Below are positions 43,305 to 51,907 of a DNA stretch of 64,000 bases, one piece after another (within the stretch, counting starts at the first letter, position 1; every line of letters starts with the position of its first letter). The DNA comes from RUG11690 sp045616665. GTDB taxonomy: Bacteria; Bacteroidota; Bacteroidia; Bacteroidales; WCHB1-69. The notes beneath the pieces were generated by a model that saw only the letters and a list, made by a program, of their open reading frames with translations, was not told the DNA's origin and ran no database searches. The translations under genes and the position numbers were made by a program. Where the stretch lies: positions 1-64,000 of the forward strand of contig JAZLHE010000052.1 of the NCBI GenBank assembly GCA_045616665.1, given 5' to 3'.

Positions 43305-44114
43305 TTAACGCAAATTCTGCTTTGCTTTTTTCACCTGTTCTGCCAATATTTCAAATTTATAACGAAAACCTGTGTCCTTTTGAGAAAACAAAGCTAAAAA
43401 TTCAACATTTTTATTCTTTTCAAACAAAGTAGAAACGGCAATATTATTCAAATAAAAACCATCTATAGTAGCTTCCGCCAACACCCGCTGAATAGCCGTT
43501 TTATATCCTTTATCATCGGTTACGATTCCACTGCGATTCAAGAAGGAAGCCCCTGCTTCAAATTGCGGTTTAATCAACAACATCAACCGGGCATTCTCTT
43601 TCATAAAAGTTTTAAAATAAGGAAACAGATAAGTCAACGAAATAAAGGAAACATCGGAAACAATCCAATCAAATTTTTGATTTTCAACATCCTCCAATGT
43701 CAGATCGCGAAAATCCTTGTTTTCAATAGACGAGACTTGATTTGATGCTCTCAAAGTCGGGTGAAGTTGTTCGGTTCCCACATCAACGGCCACCACGAAA
43801 TCGGCACCACATTGCAAGGCACAATCCGTGAATCCGCCCGTGGAGCTTCCCACATCCAGCACCCGTTTACCCGCAAAATCAAGTTGAAAGTCCTTGATCG
43901 CCTTTTCCAACTTCAGTCCTCCCCTACTTACAAACTTGTTAAAAATATCAATGACCGAAACCACGTCTGTTTCAACAATATCTTTGGACGATTTGTCCAC
44001 CAAATTTCCATTCACCGTCACCGTTTTTTGCGCGACGGCGTCCTGAGCCCGTTCACGAGATGTAAAGAAATGGTTTTCAACAAGATATTTATCGAGACGC
44101 ATAACTTTTGGCAT
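43305..44114 (-). CDS. tlyA: TlyA family rRNA methyltransferase/hemolysin
   Basis: A 269-residue protein with an N-terminal S4 RNA-binding domain (RLDKYLVENHFFTSRERAQD, about 6-65) and a C-terminal FtsJ-type Rossmann domain (VLDVGSSTGGFTDCAL, about 90-105; the SAM site). TlyA methylates 2'-O of 16S and 23S rRNA in mycobacteria; some homologues are called hemolysins. The rRNA role fits the pairing with tadA. Confidence 0.86.
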   Translation of the reverse strand: MPKVMRLDKYLVENHFFTSRERAQDAVAQKTVTVNGNLVDKSSKDIVETDVVSVIDIFNKFVSRGGLKLEKAIKDFQLDFAGKRVLDVGSSTGGFTDCALQCGADFVVAVDVGTEQLHPTLRASNQVSSIENKDFRDLTLEDVENQKFDWIVSDVSFISLTYLFPYFKTFMKENARLMLLIKPQFEAGASFLNRSGIVTDDKGYKTAIQRVLAEATIDGFYLNNIAVSTLFEKNKNVEFLALFSQKDTGFRYKFEILAEQVKKAKQNLR

Positions 44115-44128
44115 TAATAGGATAACAA

Positions 44129-44180
44129 ATTAAGAAGTCAAGAAACCGGATAAAAAAACTCAATTTCCCGACTTCTTAAT
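44129..44180. terminator. Inverted repeat between pepD and tlyA
   Basis: ATTAAGAAGTC (44129-44139) pairs perfectly with GACTTCTTAAT (44170-44180) around a 30-base loop. It follows the pepD stop (44198) on the minus strand and precedes tlyA. It probably ends the pepD transcript, though the loop is long and the T-run is inside it rather than after the stem. Confidence 0.5.
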
Positions 44181-44197
44181 AATCTATAATTCAAACA

Positions 44198-45661
44198 TTA
44201 TTTTTGAACAGGAACATTTTTCAGCACTTCCACGAGGAAATCCCAGAATTTGCCTACGGATTCGATATTCACCTTTTCGTCTGGAGAGTGTGGATGACTG
44301 ATGGTTGGTCCAAATGAAATCATATCCCATTCAGGATAGCAAACGCCGAACAAACCGCATTCCAGGCCAGCGTGAATAGCCATCGTAACGGGTTCTTTTT
44401 TGAATTTCTTCTTGTAAACTTCCATACAGGTCTTCAAAATTGGAGATTCCATATTGGGTTTCCAACCAGGATAAGCCCCCGTGAGTTCGATTTCGGCACC
44501 TGCCAATTCTGCGATGGCAGTCATCTTTTGTCCCAAAGCTTCCTTAGCGGAATCCACCGAGCTGCGGAGGAGGCACTTCAGCGACATTTCACCCTTGGCG
44601 GCATTAAACACGGCCAAATTGTTGGAAGTTTCAACCAAATCTTTCATAGAATCACTCATTCTCTGAACGCCGTTAGGAATAGCAAAAACCATATTGACGA
44701 TGCGTTTTTGTGCTTCTTCCGCAATCATTTTCTTCGGCGTATCCACAGCACTGACCTTGACATCCATATCGGGTTCGGTAAGGGCAAATTCGGCTTTTAC
44801 CGTATCGGCAAACTTCTTCACGAAACGTTTGTAAGCGGCCACTTTGTCTTCTGGAAGAACCACAACGGCAACAGCTTCACGAGGAATTGCGTTGCGCAGG
44901 CTACCTGCCTTAACAGAACAGATGTTGGCTTCGTATTTGTCAATAGAAGATTTCAACAATCTCACCATCAGCTTATTGGCATTGGCACGACCCAAATTGA
45001 TATCCATACCTGAATGGCCACCCTTCAACCCAGTGATGAACAGCTGCAATGCCTTCATACCGGCAGGAACCGATTTTTCCTTATATTTCATAGTAATGTT
45101 GGCATCCAAGCCACCAGCGCAACCCAAATAAAGTTCTCCTTCGGTCTCGGAATCCAAATTGATCAGGATCTTGCCATTCAACAGACCTTTTTTCAAGCCG
45201 AAAGCTCCGGTCATACCGGTTTCTTCATCCACCGTACACAAAACTTCAATGGGGCCGTGGGCAAGTTTCTTATCGACAAGGATAGCCAATGCCGCAGCGG
45301 CACCAATACCGTTGTCGGCACCCAAAGTTGTACCATTGGCCCTTACCCAACCATTGTCAATGATGGTTTCAATAGGATCCTTGGTAAAATCGTGTTTTTT
45401 ATCACTATTGGCCTGAGGAACCATATCAACGTGACCTTGAAGAATCACAGGAGTGCGGTTTTCCATACCCTTGGTGGCGGGAACGCGAAAAACGAGGTTT
45501 CCCGTTTTATCCTGAACACATTCAATCTTATTGTCTTCGGCCCACTTTTTCAAGAAAGCAGTCAATTGGGCTTCGTGTTTTGAAGGATGTGGAACTGAGC
45601 AAATGTTGCTGAAATTTTCCCACAACTGTTTGGGATACAATTTTTTAATTTCTTCGTTCAT
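44198..45661 (-). CDS. pepD: Aminoacyl-histidine dipeptidase (M20C)
   Basis: A 487-residue zinc aminopeptidase of family M20C that cleaves Xaa-His and other dipeptides. Metal-binding blocks are VILQGHVDMVPQ (His and Asp), TLGADNGIGAA, VDEETGMTGAFGL (catalytic Glu-Glu) and IHAGLECGLFG near the C-terminus. Full length, no signal peptide, so cytoplasmic. It lies 37 bases after the lolD stop and may be co-transcribed. Confidence 0.93.
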   Translation of the reverse strand: MNEEIKKLYPKQLWENFSNICSVPHPSKHEAQLTAFLKKWAEDNKIECVQDKTGNLVFRVPATKGMENRTPVILQGHVDMVPQANSDKKHDFTKDPIETIIDNGWVRANGTTLGADNGIGAAAALAILVDKKLAHGPIEVLCTVDEETGMTGAFGLKKGLLNGKILINLDSETEGELYLGCAGGLDANITMKYKEKSVPAGMKALQLFITGLKGGHSGMDINLGRANANKLMVRLLKSSIDKYEANICSVKAGSLRNAIPREAVAVVVLPEDKVAAYKRFVKKFADTVKAEFALTEPDMDVKVSAVDTPKKMIAEEAQKRIVNMVFAIPNGVQRMSDSMKDLVETSNNLAVFNAAKGEMSLKCLLRSSVDSAKEALGQKMTAIAELAGAEIELTGAYPGWKPNMESPILKTCMEVYKKKFKKEPVTMAIHAGLECGLFGVCYPEWDMISFGPTISHPHSPDEKVNIESVGKFWDFLVEVLKNVPVQK

Positions 45662-45698
45662 ATTATGTATTTTTAAGTTGATAATTTATGTATCAAAA

Positions 45699-46358
45699 TC
45701 ATTCAGCACTTATAATTTCACCATCTCGCATAACTACCCTTCGATCTGACAAACGAGCCAATTCTTCGTTATGCGTAACAATTACGAAAGTCTGGTGAAA
45801 CTGGTCGCGCAAATCAAAAAAGAGTTGATGAAGATTTTTGGCATTTTCCGTATCCAAGTTCCCCGACGGTTCATCAGCCAAAATCAAATCGGGATTATTG
45901 GCCAAGGCACGAGCCACAGCCACACGTTGCTGCTCACCGCCAGACAACTCGGAAGGTTTATGCTCCATACGCGAATCCAATTTCAAGAATGACAGCAACT
46001 CCCAAGCCCTGGTTTTCGCTTCACTTCTTGTTTTTCCCGCAATCAACATCGGCAACATCACATTCTCCACTGCCGAAAACTCAGGAAGAAGATGATGAAA
46101 CTGAAAAACAAAACCGATATGCTTGCTCCGAAATTCCGACAAGGTATCATCATCCAGATTATTGACTTTCACCCCATCAATAACAACATCCCCGTTATCA
46201 GGTCTATCTAACGTACCGATCAAGTGCAGCAAAGTTGACTTTCCCGCCCCCGAAGGACCGACAATCGTAATCACCTTAGAGGATTCAATCTCTAAAGAAA
46301 CATCCTTTAGAACTTTTAGTGATCCGAAACTTTTGTCAATATGACTTAGCTGTATCAT
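45699..46358 (-). CDS. lolD: LolD-like ABC transporter ATPase
   Basis: A 219-residue ATPase (221 if the first ATG at 46364 is used). Walker A GPSGAGKSTLL, signature LSGGEQQRVAVARAL, Walker B LILADEPSGNLD and the H-loop VTHNEE are all intact. The family includes LolD, which powers extraction of lipoproteins toward the outer membrane, and similar export ATPases; the membrane partner LolC/E is not encoded nearby, so the exact role is inferred. Confidence 0.85.
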   Translation of the reverse strand: MIQLSHIDKSFGSLKVLKDVSLEIESSKVITIVGPSGAGKSTLLHLIGTLDRPDNGDVVIDGVKVNNLDDDTLSEFRSKHIGFVFQFHHLLPEFSAVENVMLPMLIAGKTRSEAKTRAWELLSFLKLDSRMEHKPSELSGGEQQRVAVARALANNPDLILADEPSGNLDTENAKNLHQLFFDLRDQFHQTFVIVTHNEELARLSDRRVVMRDGEIISAE

Positions 46359-46378
46359 TTTCACTGCATTTGAAGTTG

Positions 46379-46410
46379 CAAATATACATTATTTTTCACA
46401 AAATTGCCAA
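46379..46410 (-). promoter_or_regulatory. Promoter of the lolD gene
   Basis: On the minus strand TTG (46408-46410), 21 bases, then TATATTTG (46379-46386), close to the Bacteroidota consensus. Transcription should begin ~10-15 bases before the lolD start codons. The box sits directly after the manA stop on the same strand. Confidence 0.65.
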
Positions 46411-46411
46411 T

Positions 46412-47467
46412 TTACAGATAAACTTCCAGCAATTTGCTTTTTTGTGTCGGAATCAGATTCAATTCGTTGGTACAAGCCGGCACAAGCATAACCTCCCCTT
46501 GATTCAATTCCGTTTGTTCCTCATCAGTAAAGCACTGAACACTGCCTTCAATACACATATAAATGACGAAAGAATCAATTTCTGCGTAATTTTTTTTCAA
46601 AGGTTTTTCAAAATAGATTTCGTTCAAGTTAAAGAATTTAGAGCGAAGCAAGGTACTTGTCGTATTGAATTTCTCCTCATACGTCACTTTTCCTGCCGGA
46701 ACGAAACATTTTTCTCCCGTTTGATCCTTATTTTCACTCTTCTCCTCACTTTTTGAAGCATCCTGAGCATCATCTTTCATTTCATTTTCAAAATGAATGG
46801 CATCAATGGCTTCGTCGATATGCAATTCGCGTGAATTGCCATTCTCGTCCACCCTATTCCAGTCAAAAATACGATAAGTCACATCTGACGGTTGTTGAAT
46901 TTCCGCCAGCAACACCCCTTTCCCAATAGCGTGCACCGTTCCGGCCGGAATAAAGAACAAATCTCCTTTTTTGACAGGATAAAACCTCAGCAATTCATCA
47001 ACATTGCCGGCCTCTACGGCATCCCAGTAATCGTCACGCGAAACGCCATCCTTGAATCCGACATACAAGCCTGCTCCGGGATCGGCCTGGATAACGTACC
47101 ACATTTCCGTTTTGCCATTCATCCCATATCGTTCCTGGGCCAACTTATCATCAGGGTGCACCTGCACCGACAAATCATCGGTAGCGTCGATATACTTAAT
47201 CAACAATGGAAAACCCAATCCAAACTCATCATACACCTTGTCGCCAACCAGGTCACCCATATAGACTTCTATCAATTCGTTCAAATCGTTGTCCTCCGCA
47301 AAAAAGCCATTGTCAACCACCGACACATTGCCTTCAATAGCCGATATTTCCCAACTTTCTCCGCAGCGGTCCATATTGCGAACCGGTCTATGTAATTTTG
47401 TTTCAATTTTAGTTCCGCCCCATATTTTTTCTTTAAAAAAGGGTTTAAATTTCAAAGGATAGAGCAT
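46412..47467 (-). CDS. manA: Mannose-6-phosphate isomerase (class I) with inserted linker
   Basis: A 351-residue zinc enzyme linking fructose-6-phosphate and mannose-6-phosphate. Zinc and active-site blocks are visible: DDLSVQVHPDD, the Glu in NGKTEMWYVI and FIPAGTVHAIGKGVLLAE. Between the helical region and the C-terminal cupin there is a charged low-complexity insert (about residues 225-250: DDAQDASKSEEKSENKDQ), absent in short homologues. It follows the gene ending at 47470 with a 2-base gap, so the two are co-transcribed. Confidence 0.9.
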   Translation of the reverse strand: MLYPLKFKPFFKEKIWGGTKIETKLHRPVRNMDRCGESWEISAIEGNVSVVDNGFFAEDNDLNELIEVYMGDLVGDKVYDEFGLGFPLLIKYIDATDDLSVQVHPDDKLAQERYGMNGKTEMWYVIQADPGAGLYVGFKDGVSRDDYWDAVEAGNVDELLRFYPVKKGDLFFIPAGTVHAIGKGVLLAEIQQPSDVTYRIFDWNRVDENGNSRELHIDEAIDAIHFENEMKDDAQDASKSEEKSENKDQTGEKCFVPAGKVTYEEKFNTTSTLLRSKFFNLNEIYFEKPLKKNYAEIDSFVIYMCIEGSVQCFTDEEQTELNQGEVMLVPACTNELNLIPTQKSKLLEVYL

Positions 47468-47469
47468 AA

Positions 47470-48432
47470 TTAGTTATTTGGTGTATAGATTTGTCTGATT
47501 TTATGTTGATATTCCGGTTTATCCTTGTCTGGATTTCGACGATTAACGCTTTTCACGAAGAGCCATTTCCCCTTGTCTTTCACAAAACCCTGATTCAAGC
47601 TCGATTCGGGGACCAGGAAAGAAGGAATTTGTGGCACTCCATCGTCCAAGGGCACCAATTCGTCAAAAACTATCATTTGGGCATAAACCTTATCATAAAC
47701 AAGCTGTTTCGTCTTAGGATCCTTTTTCCCTGCACCCGAGTTATACGACTGATACTCATAATTTAAGCTCATCGTCGCATCCTTGGAATACGAAATAATC
47801 ACTCGGCTGCATTTTTCAGAATACTTTTTAAAGACATTGGCGCCAAAAACCGGTGTCATATCATTTTTAAAATGCAGAACTTCAATAATTTTTTCATTCG
47901 TAAACAAATCATTGCCATTCCAGCCCAAAAGCGTATAATAAGTGCGGTCTCCGTTTTCGACAGGAATCACTTTATAGTACACGGCTCCGTACCAGCGGTT
48001 GTGATTGCCCACATACGTTTTAGGATAATCAATCGAATAGCGTTTATCATACAAAGGATATACCAGAAAATGCTTACGCTGAGCACTATATACCTGAAGC
48101 AGACCAAAATTCTCGTAACTGTAGTCATCCTTTATCACATACCAGGTGAAGATTTTAAACAGTTTGTCAGGAGACGAAGCCACTGAAAAATTCTTCACCG
48201 AATCCCAGGCGAACTTAAATGACCCATTTTCTTGAAGGACGGATTCAAGCAAGTACATAAAATCCTCATTACGACTCAAGCGTTCGTTTTCGGTAGGAGC
48301 ATTCATCACCTCATCACGCAAGACAATCAAAGAATCTTCCCAATAGCGAAACTCAAAATTCTTCTTTTGCTTTTGGCCGTATGACAAAAAGCAACAAGCT
48401 AAAATTCCGATGATTATGATGTTTCTACGCAT
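47470..48432 (-). CDS. Exported Bacteroidota protein of unknown function
   Basis: A 320-residue protein with a signal peptide (NIIIIGILACCFLSYGQ). No recognised domain; blocks such as TWYVIKDDYSYENFGLLQVY and VYYKVIPVENGDRTYYTLLGW are repeated in kind in uncharacterised Bacteroidota proteins that I remember only vaguely. I start at the ATG 48432 because a -7 box lies directly upstream; a TTG at 48444 would fall inside that box. It shares a transcript with manA. Confidence 0.75.
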   Translation of the reverse strand: MRRNIIIIGILACCFLSYGQKQKKNFEFRYWEDSLIVLRDEVMNAPTENERLSRNEDFMYLLESVLQENGSFKFAWDSVKNFSVASSPDKLFKIFTWYVIKDDYSYENFGLLQVYSAQRKHFLVYPLYDKRYSIDYPKTYVGNHNRWYGAVYYKVIPVENGDRTYYTLLGWNGNDLFTNEKIIEVLHFKNDMTPVFGANVFKKYSEKCSRVIISYSKDATMSLNYEYQSYNSGAGKKDPKTKQLVYDKVYAQMIVFDELVPLDDGVPQIPSFLVPESSLNQGFVKDKGKWLFVKSVNRRNPDKDKPEYQHKIRQIYTPNN

Positions 48433-48441
48433 AATATTCTG

Positions 48442-48449
48442 CAAAATTA
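48442..48449 (-). promoter_or_regulatory. -7 promoter box of the 47470-48432 gene
   Basis: Minus strand TAATTTTG matches TAnnTTTG. Transcription should start near 48436, only about 4 bases before the ATG at 48432, so the message would be nearly leaderless. Confidence 0.6.
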
Positions 48450-48487
48450 CAATTTTATTTTTAATAGATGATAAAAATTATAATTTT
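48443..48487. repeat. Two near-identical 14-bp palindromes
   Basis: AAAATTACAATTTT (48443-48456) and AAAATTATAATTTT (48474-48487) differ at one base and lie 31 bases apart, about three helix turns. The second is a perfect palindrome; the first overlaps the -7 box. They could be a paired operator, but A/T-rich palindromes arise easily by chance. Confidence 0.35.
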
Positions 48488-48515
48488 GTAATATAAACGC
48501 TAGTATAATACGACT

Positions 48516-48557
48516 TATTTTATTAAAAATGAAGACTATAGAATTTTTAATAAAATA
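48516..48557. terminator. Terminator after the lytic transglycosylase gene
   Basis: A perfect 15-bp inverted repeat: TATTTTATTAAAAAT (48516-48530) with ATTTTTAATAAAATA (48543-48557), loop 12 bases. It begins 3 bases after the stop of the transglycosylase gene on the minus strand. All A/T, so a weak stem for classical termination, but the length is notable. Confidence 0.55.
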
Positions 48558-48559
48558 CT

Positions 48560-50170
48560 TTAACGCGGAATCATCAATTTTTGACCGATTTTCAGCGAAT
48601 TCATATTGCTAATCTTATTATAATCCGCAATTTTGCGTGCAGTGGTGTTGTACCTGTTTGCAATAGAAGTCATCGTATCTCCTTTTTTCACCACATACAC
48701 CACAGGAGTAGCAGGGGTAGAAACCTGTTCTTTTTTCTCTTCTACCGGAGCCTTCAATATATTGGCTGTTGAATCTTGCACCATCAATGTATCTGACACC
48801 AAAGTGGTTGTAGGTTCAACCTGTTTTTCGGGTTCTACATATTCATATCCCACCAACAAACGCTGCTTCACTTTCACATAATTACTCGAAAGTCGGTTCA
48901 TTTTTTTCAATTCAGACACAGACAAATGGTATTTTGCCGCAATTTTCGCCAAATTATCCCCATTTTTCACATAATAATACACCTTTTTCTGCTGTTCCTC
49001 CGCCAAAGGCTGTCCCGTAAACTGACTGGTATAAACCTTCATTGGCGTAAAATACTCTTCATAATGATAATTATGGATTGAATCCTGCATTTCGATAAAA
49101 CGAACCATATCTTTGACACGCAAACGAATAGGATATGGTTTGGAATAAGCGGGAATAATCAGTCTTTTATACTGCGGGTTTAGCGTTTTTAATTCATTTA
49201 TGTCGATATTCAACACATTGGCCACCTGTTCCAAGTGCATTTCCTTATTCACCATCACGGTATCAACAGCGCTTGGGATCGCGATATCTGCGGCCTTAAT
49301 TCCATAATCATTATGATATTTCATTAAATACAAAGCACCTATGTAAATGGGGAAATAATTTTGCGTTTCACGCGGGAGGTAAGGCGACACGCCCCAAAAC
49401 GTGGTTTTGCCTCCAGAGCGGGCAATGGCTTTGCGAACATTTCCCGCCCCACAATTATAGGCGGAAATGGCCAATCCCCAGTCGCCAAACATATTGTACA
49501 AATCTCTTAAATGACGGGCAGCCGCATCCGTGGCCTTATACGGATCTCGGCGATCGTCCACGAAAGTATTGACTTCCAATCCATAAAGTTTACCTGTGCC
49601 GTACATAAACTGCCAAATTCCGGTAGCGCCTGCCTTTGAAACGGCGTTAGGATTCAAACCAGACTCGATAATGGTCAAATAAATCAATTCTTCTGGAACA
49701 TTGTATTTATCAAAAATGGCCTGCATCCAGGGAAAATAATATTGAGCCAAACCCAACATCGCGGCAGAAGATTTTTTACGCTTTATAGAATACAATTCAA
49801 TAAAACTACCCACCTTGCTATTATATGCCAAGGGCACCACCGTCACAATCTTCGAGAGACGATCAGCCATCAACGAATCATTGTGACAGAACGCCGTGGA
49901 ATCGTCATCATCGTTCAAATCTGCCAAAATGCTGTTGGAACTGATAATTTCACGCTGCACATACCACAAATTCATCATTTCGTCCATTTTTAGAATTTGG
50001 GCATTCACACTATGCTTAACGGAGTTTTGAGAAACACTATCCAACTCTTCATAATTTTGAGCCGAAACCGGTGACACCAATCCCAACAGACAAAACCCAC
50101 AGACTGTTATTGTCAAAATTCGAATATTAGTCCTTAATATCGTAAGTATTCCATTTAATTTCTTTTCCAT
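48560..50170 (-). CDS. MltD-like lytic transglycosylase with LysM domains
   Basis: A 536-residue exported protein: signal segment (ITVCGFCLLGLVSPVSAQ), SLT catalytic domain with ESGLNPNAVSKAGATGIWQF (the catalytic Glu opens the block) and AISAYNCGAGNVRKAI, then a degenerate LysM near 320 and two clear LysM modules (YVKNGDNLAKIAAKYHLS near 400 and YVVKKGDTMTSIANRYN near 490). It cleaves peptidoglycan to 1,6-anhydromuropeptides and anchors to it. Its start overlaps the end of the MORN-repeat gene by 44 bases, an unusual length that suggests coupled translation. Confidence 0.9.
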   Translation of the reverse strand: MEKKLNGILTILRTNIRILTITVCGFCLLGLVSPVSAQNYEELDSVSQNSVKHSVNAQILKMDEMMNLWYVQREIISSNSILADLNDDDDSTAFCHNDSLMADRLSKIVTVVPLAYNSKVGSFIELYSIKRKKSSAAMLGLAQYYFPWMQAIFDKYNVPEELIYLTIIESGLNPNAVSKAGATGIWQFMYGTGKLYGLEVNTFVDDRRDPYKATDAAARHLRDLYNMFGDWGLAISAYNCGAGNVRKAIARSGGKTTFWGVSPYLPRETQNYFPIYIGALYLMKYHNDYGIKAADIAIPSAVDTVMVNKEMHLEQVANVLNIDINELKTLNPQYKRLIIPAYSKPYPIRLRVKDMVRFIEMQDSIHNYHYEEYFTPMKVYTSQFTGQPLAEEQQKKVYYYVKNGDNLAKIAAKYHLSVSELKKMNRLSSNYVKVKQRLLVGYEYVEPEKQVEPTTTLVSDTLMVQDSTANILKAPVEEKKEQVSTPATPVVYVVKKGDTMTSIANRYNTTARKIADYNKISNMNSLKIGQKLMIPR

Positions 50171-51632
50171 CCTTGTACAAAGTAGTTAAAAAAAGTTGAC
50201 CTTCTTCGTCGTACTTAAACCAGGCACCGTCACGCAAACCACCCACATATCTGCCCGTCAACTTTACGCGACCGTTTTCCCAGTAAGAAGTATATTTTCC
50301 GTGCATTACATCCTGTTCATAATTAATAACGAAAGCCGCCTTGCCGTCAGGAAATCTGGTCACCCACTCCCCTGTTCTCATTCCATCATAATAATTTCCC
50401 TTCTCTGTATAATCTCCATTGCAATACATCCACCGACCGTCTTCCGAACCTTCCACATAAATTCCCTTGGAAACGACTTTCCCGTTTTCGTCATATTCCA
50501 CGAAATCGCCATCCAATTGACCCGCATCATAATTTGCCACCATCATCGTGTCGCCGTTGGTATAAAACCACAGCCATTCGCCGGTTTTACGCCCTTTGTT
50601 GTCGTATCCGCCGACAATTTCAACATTTTTATCCGTAAAATAGAACTCCCACTCTCCCACCGGATTGGAGTTTACATACTTTCCTTTGGAACGGAGTTCT
50701 CCAGTTTCATAAAATTCCTTCCATAAACCTTGACGCTTGCCGTTCATATCCAGAACGCCTTCATAACGCATCCAGCCGTTTTCATAACCATAGCTTTTAA
50801 TTACATTTCCGTCCTCGTCAAACTCGCGTCTGAAACCTTCCGACACACCTTTGTAATAGGTTGCGATAATTGACGGCTGACCATTGGCGTGATAGGCGAC
50901 TTTTCTGTCCAACACCTTGGTTTCTTTCGCATCTTCCACCAATTTATCATTGGCATATTTCTCAACGGACAGGAAATGACCATTTTCGTCATACAGTTTC
51001 ACGAAACCGTTCAACTTGTCATTCAGATAAGTGGCTTCCTTTTGAAGATTTCCGTTCGGCCAGAACCACTTCCAATTTCCCTGTTTATAGCCAAAATTGT
51101 CTGTTCTATTGATACTTTCCCGTCGTGTCAAGACGCCCCGATAATACTGAGCCACCATAACGACAAGGCCTGTATCGTTAAACTCCTTCTCCAATCCGTG
51201 CGGAACTCCCGCCTCATAAGGCGATGTCTTTTTCAACCACCCGTTGACGTGGTATGTATTGACAGTTCCGACCAAGGTGTCGGCATTCCAATTTTCAACC
51301 ACATACTCATTATCAAAGTACTGGATTCTTTGACCGTCCTTTCTCCCTTCCCTATAATTGACGACCAAGGTTTTGTCTCCTTTGTCGTTATAGAAAGTCC
51401 AAGTACTGTCCAATATATGATTGACCCGATTTCCTTCCGAAACCAGCACGCCTTGCTCATTGTAAGACTTCCACCACCCTTCCGGTTTTCCATCTTTCAA
51501 CAGTCCTTCACTGGACTTTTGCCCATTGGGATAATAAAAAACATTGTAGCCATTGGGATTCATCGGATTTTGAGCCAACGACAAAACCGTCCAAAATACC
51601 AGCAATACTATGTTTATTATTTTCTTCATCAT
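50127..51632 (-). CDS. Exported MORN-repeat protein
   Basis: A 501-residue exported protein (signal to VLSLAQNP) built almost wholly of MORN_2-type repeats with the pattern Y.NG...EG.Y.DG, about 14-16 units (for instance YYPNGQKSSEGLLKDGKPEG and YWENGRVKLTGRYVGGLRDG). Such proteins are often called YwqK-like antitoxins in databases, but a toxin is not seen here and a structural or binding role at the envelope is more likely. It ends 44 bases into the transglycosylase gene, so both may act on cell wall. A -7 box (TAAATTTG, minus strand, 51650-51657) precedes it. Confidence 0.82.
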   Translation of the reverse strand: MMKKIINIVLLVFWTVLSLAQNPMNPNGYNVFYYPNGQKSSEGLLKDGKPEGWWKSYNEQGVLVSEGNRVNHILDSTWTFYNDKGDKTLVVNYREGRKDGQRIQYFDNEYVVENWNADTLVGTVNTYHVNGWLKKTSPYEAGVPHGLEKEFNDTGLVVMVAQYYRGVLTRRESINRTDNFGYKQGNWKWFWPNGNLQKEATYLNDKLNGFVKLYDENGHFLSVEKYANDKLVEDAKETKVLDRKVAYHANGQPSIIATYYKGVSEGFRREFDEDGNVIKSYGYENGWMRYEGVLDMNGKRQGLWKEFYETGELRSKGKYVNSNPVGEWEFYFTDKNVEIVGGYDNKGRKTGEWLWFYTNGDTMMVANYDAGQLDGDFVEYDENGKVVSKGIYVEGSEDGRWMYCNGDYTEKGNYYDGMRTGEWVTRFPDGKAAFVINYEQDVMHGKYTSYWENGRVKLTGRYVGGLRDGAWFKYDEEGQLFLTTLYKDGKEIKWNTYDIKD

Positions 51633-51649
51633 ATATTATTTCACGCTGG

Positions 51650-51657
51650 CAAATTTA
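51650..51657 (-). promoter_or_regulatory. -7 promoter box of the MORN gene
   Basis: Minus strand TAAATTTG matches TAnnTTTG, 17 bases before the ATG at 51632. The gap from 51633 to 51907 has no gene; it holds this promoter and the divergent one of the T9SS cargo gene. Confidence 0.6.
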
Positions 51658-51878
51658 CGCATTCTTCATTTGCGAACCTGTCCACCCACTAATTATTATT
51701 GAACACTAAAATGTGAATAAATTTCTTTTTTTCGGAAACATCACTTTTCAAAATCGCGAGCACATCTTATTTTCACAAAAACAAAACTTATATCATTTTT
51801 TATTTTATAGTTTATTATTGCATAATTATTCATATATTTATATGGAAATAAAACATTTTTTTATTCAACAAAAAAGAC

Positions 51879-51886
51879 TATCTTTG
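51879..51886 (+). promoter_or_regulatory. -7 promoter box of the T9SS cargo gene
   Basis: TATCTTTG matches TAnnTTTG, 21 bases before the ATG at 51908. The -33 region is A/T-rich without a clear TTTG. Confidence 0.6.
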
Positions 51887-51907
51887 CAAAAATAAAATAC
51901 AATAGAA

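Noticed and set aside
44372..45583. Two long plus-strand frames
   Set aside because: Shadows of pepD on the other strand.
50127..51632. YwqK antitoxin of a toxin-antitoxin pair
   Set aside because: The name comes from MORN repeats only; the protein is large and exported, and no toxin gene is adjacent.
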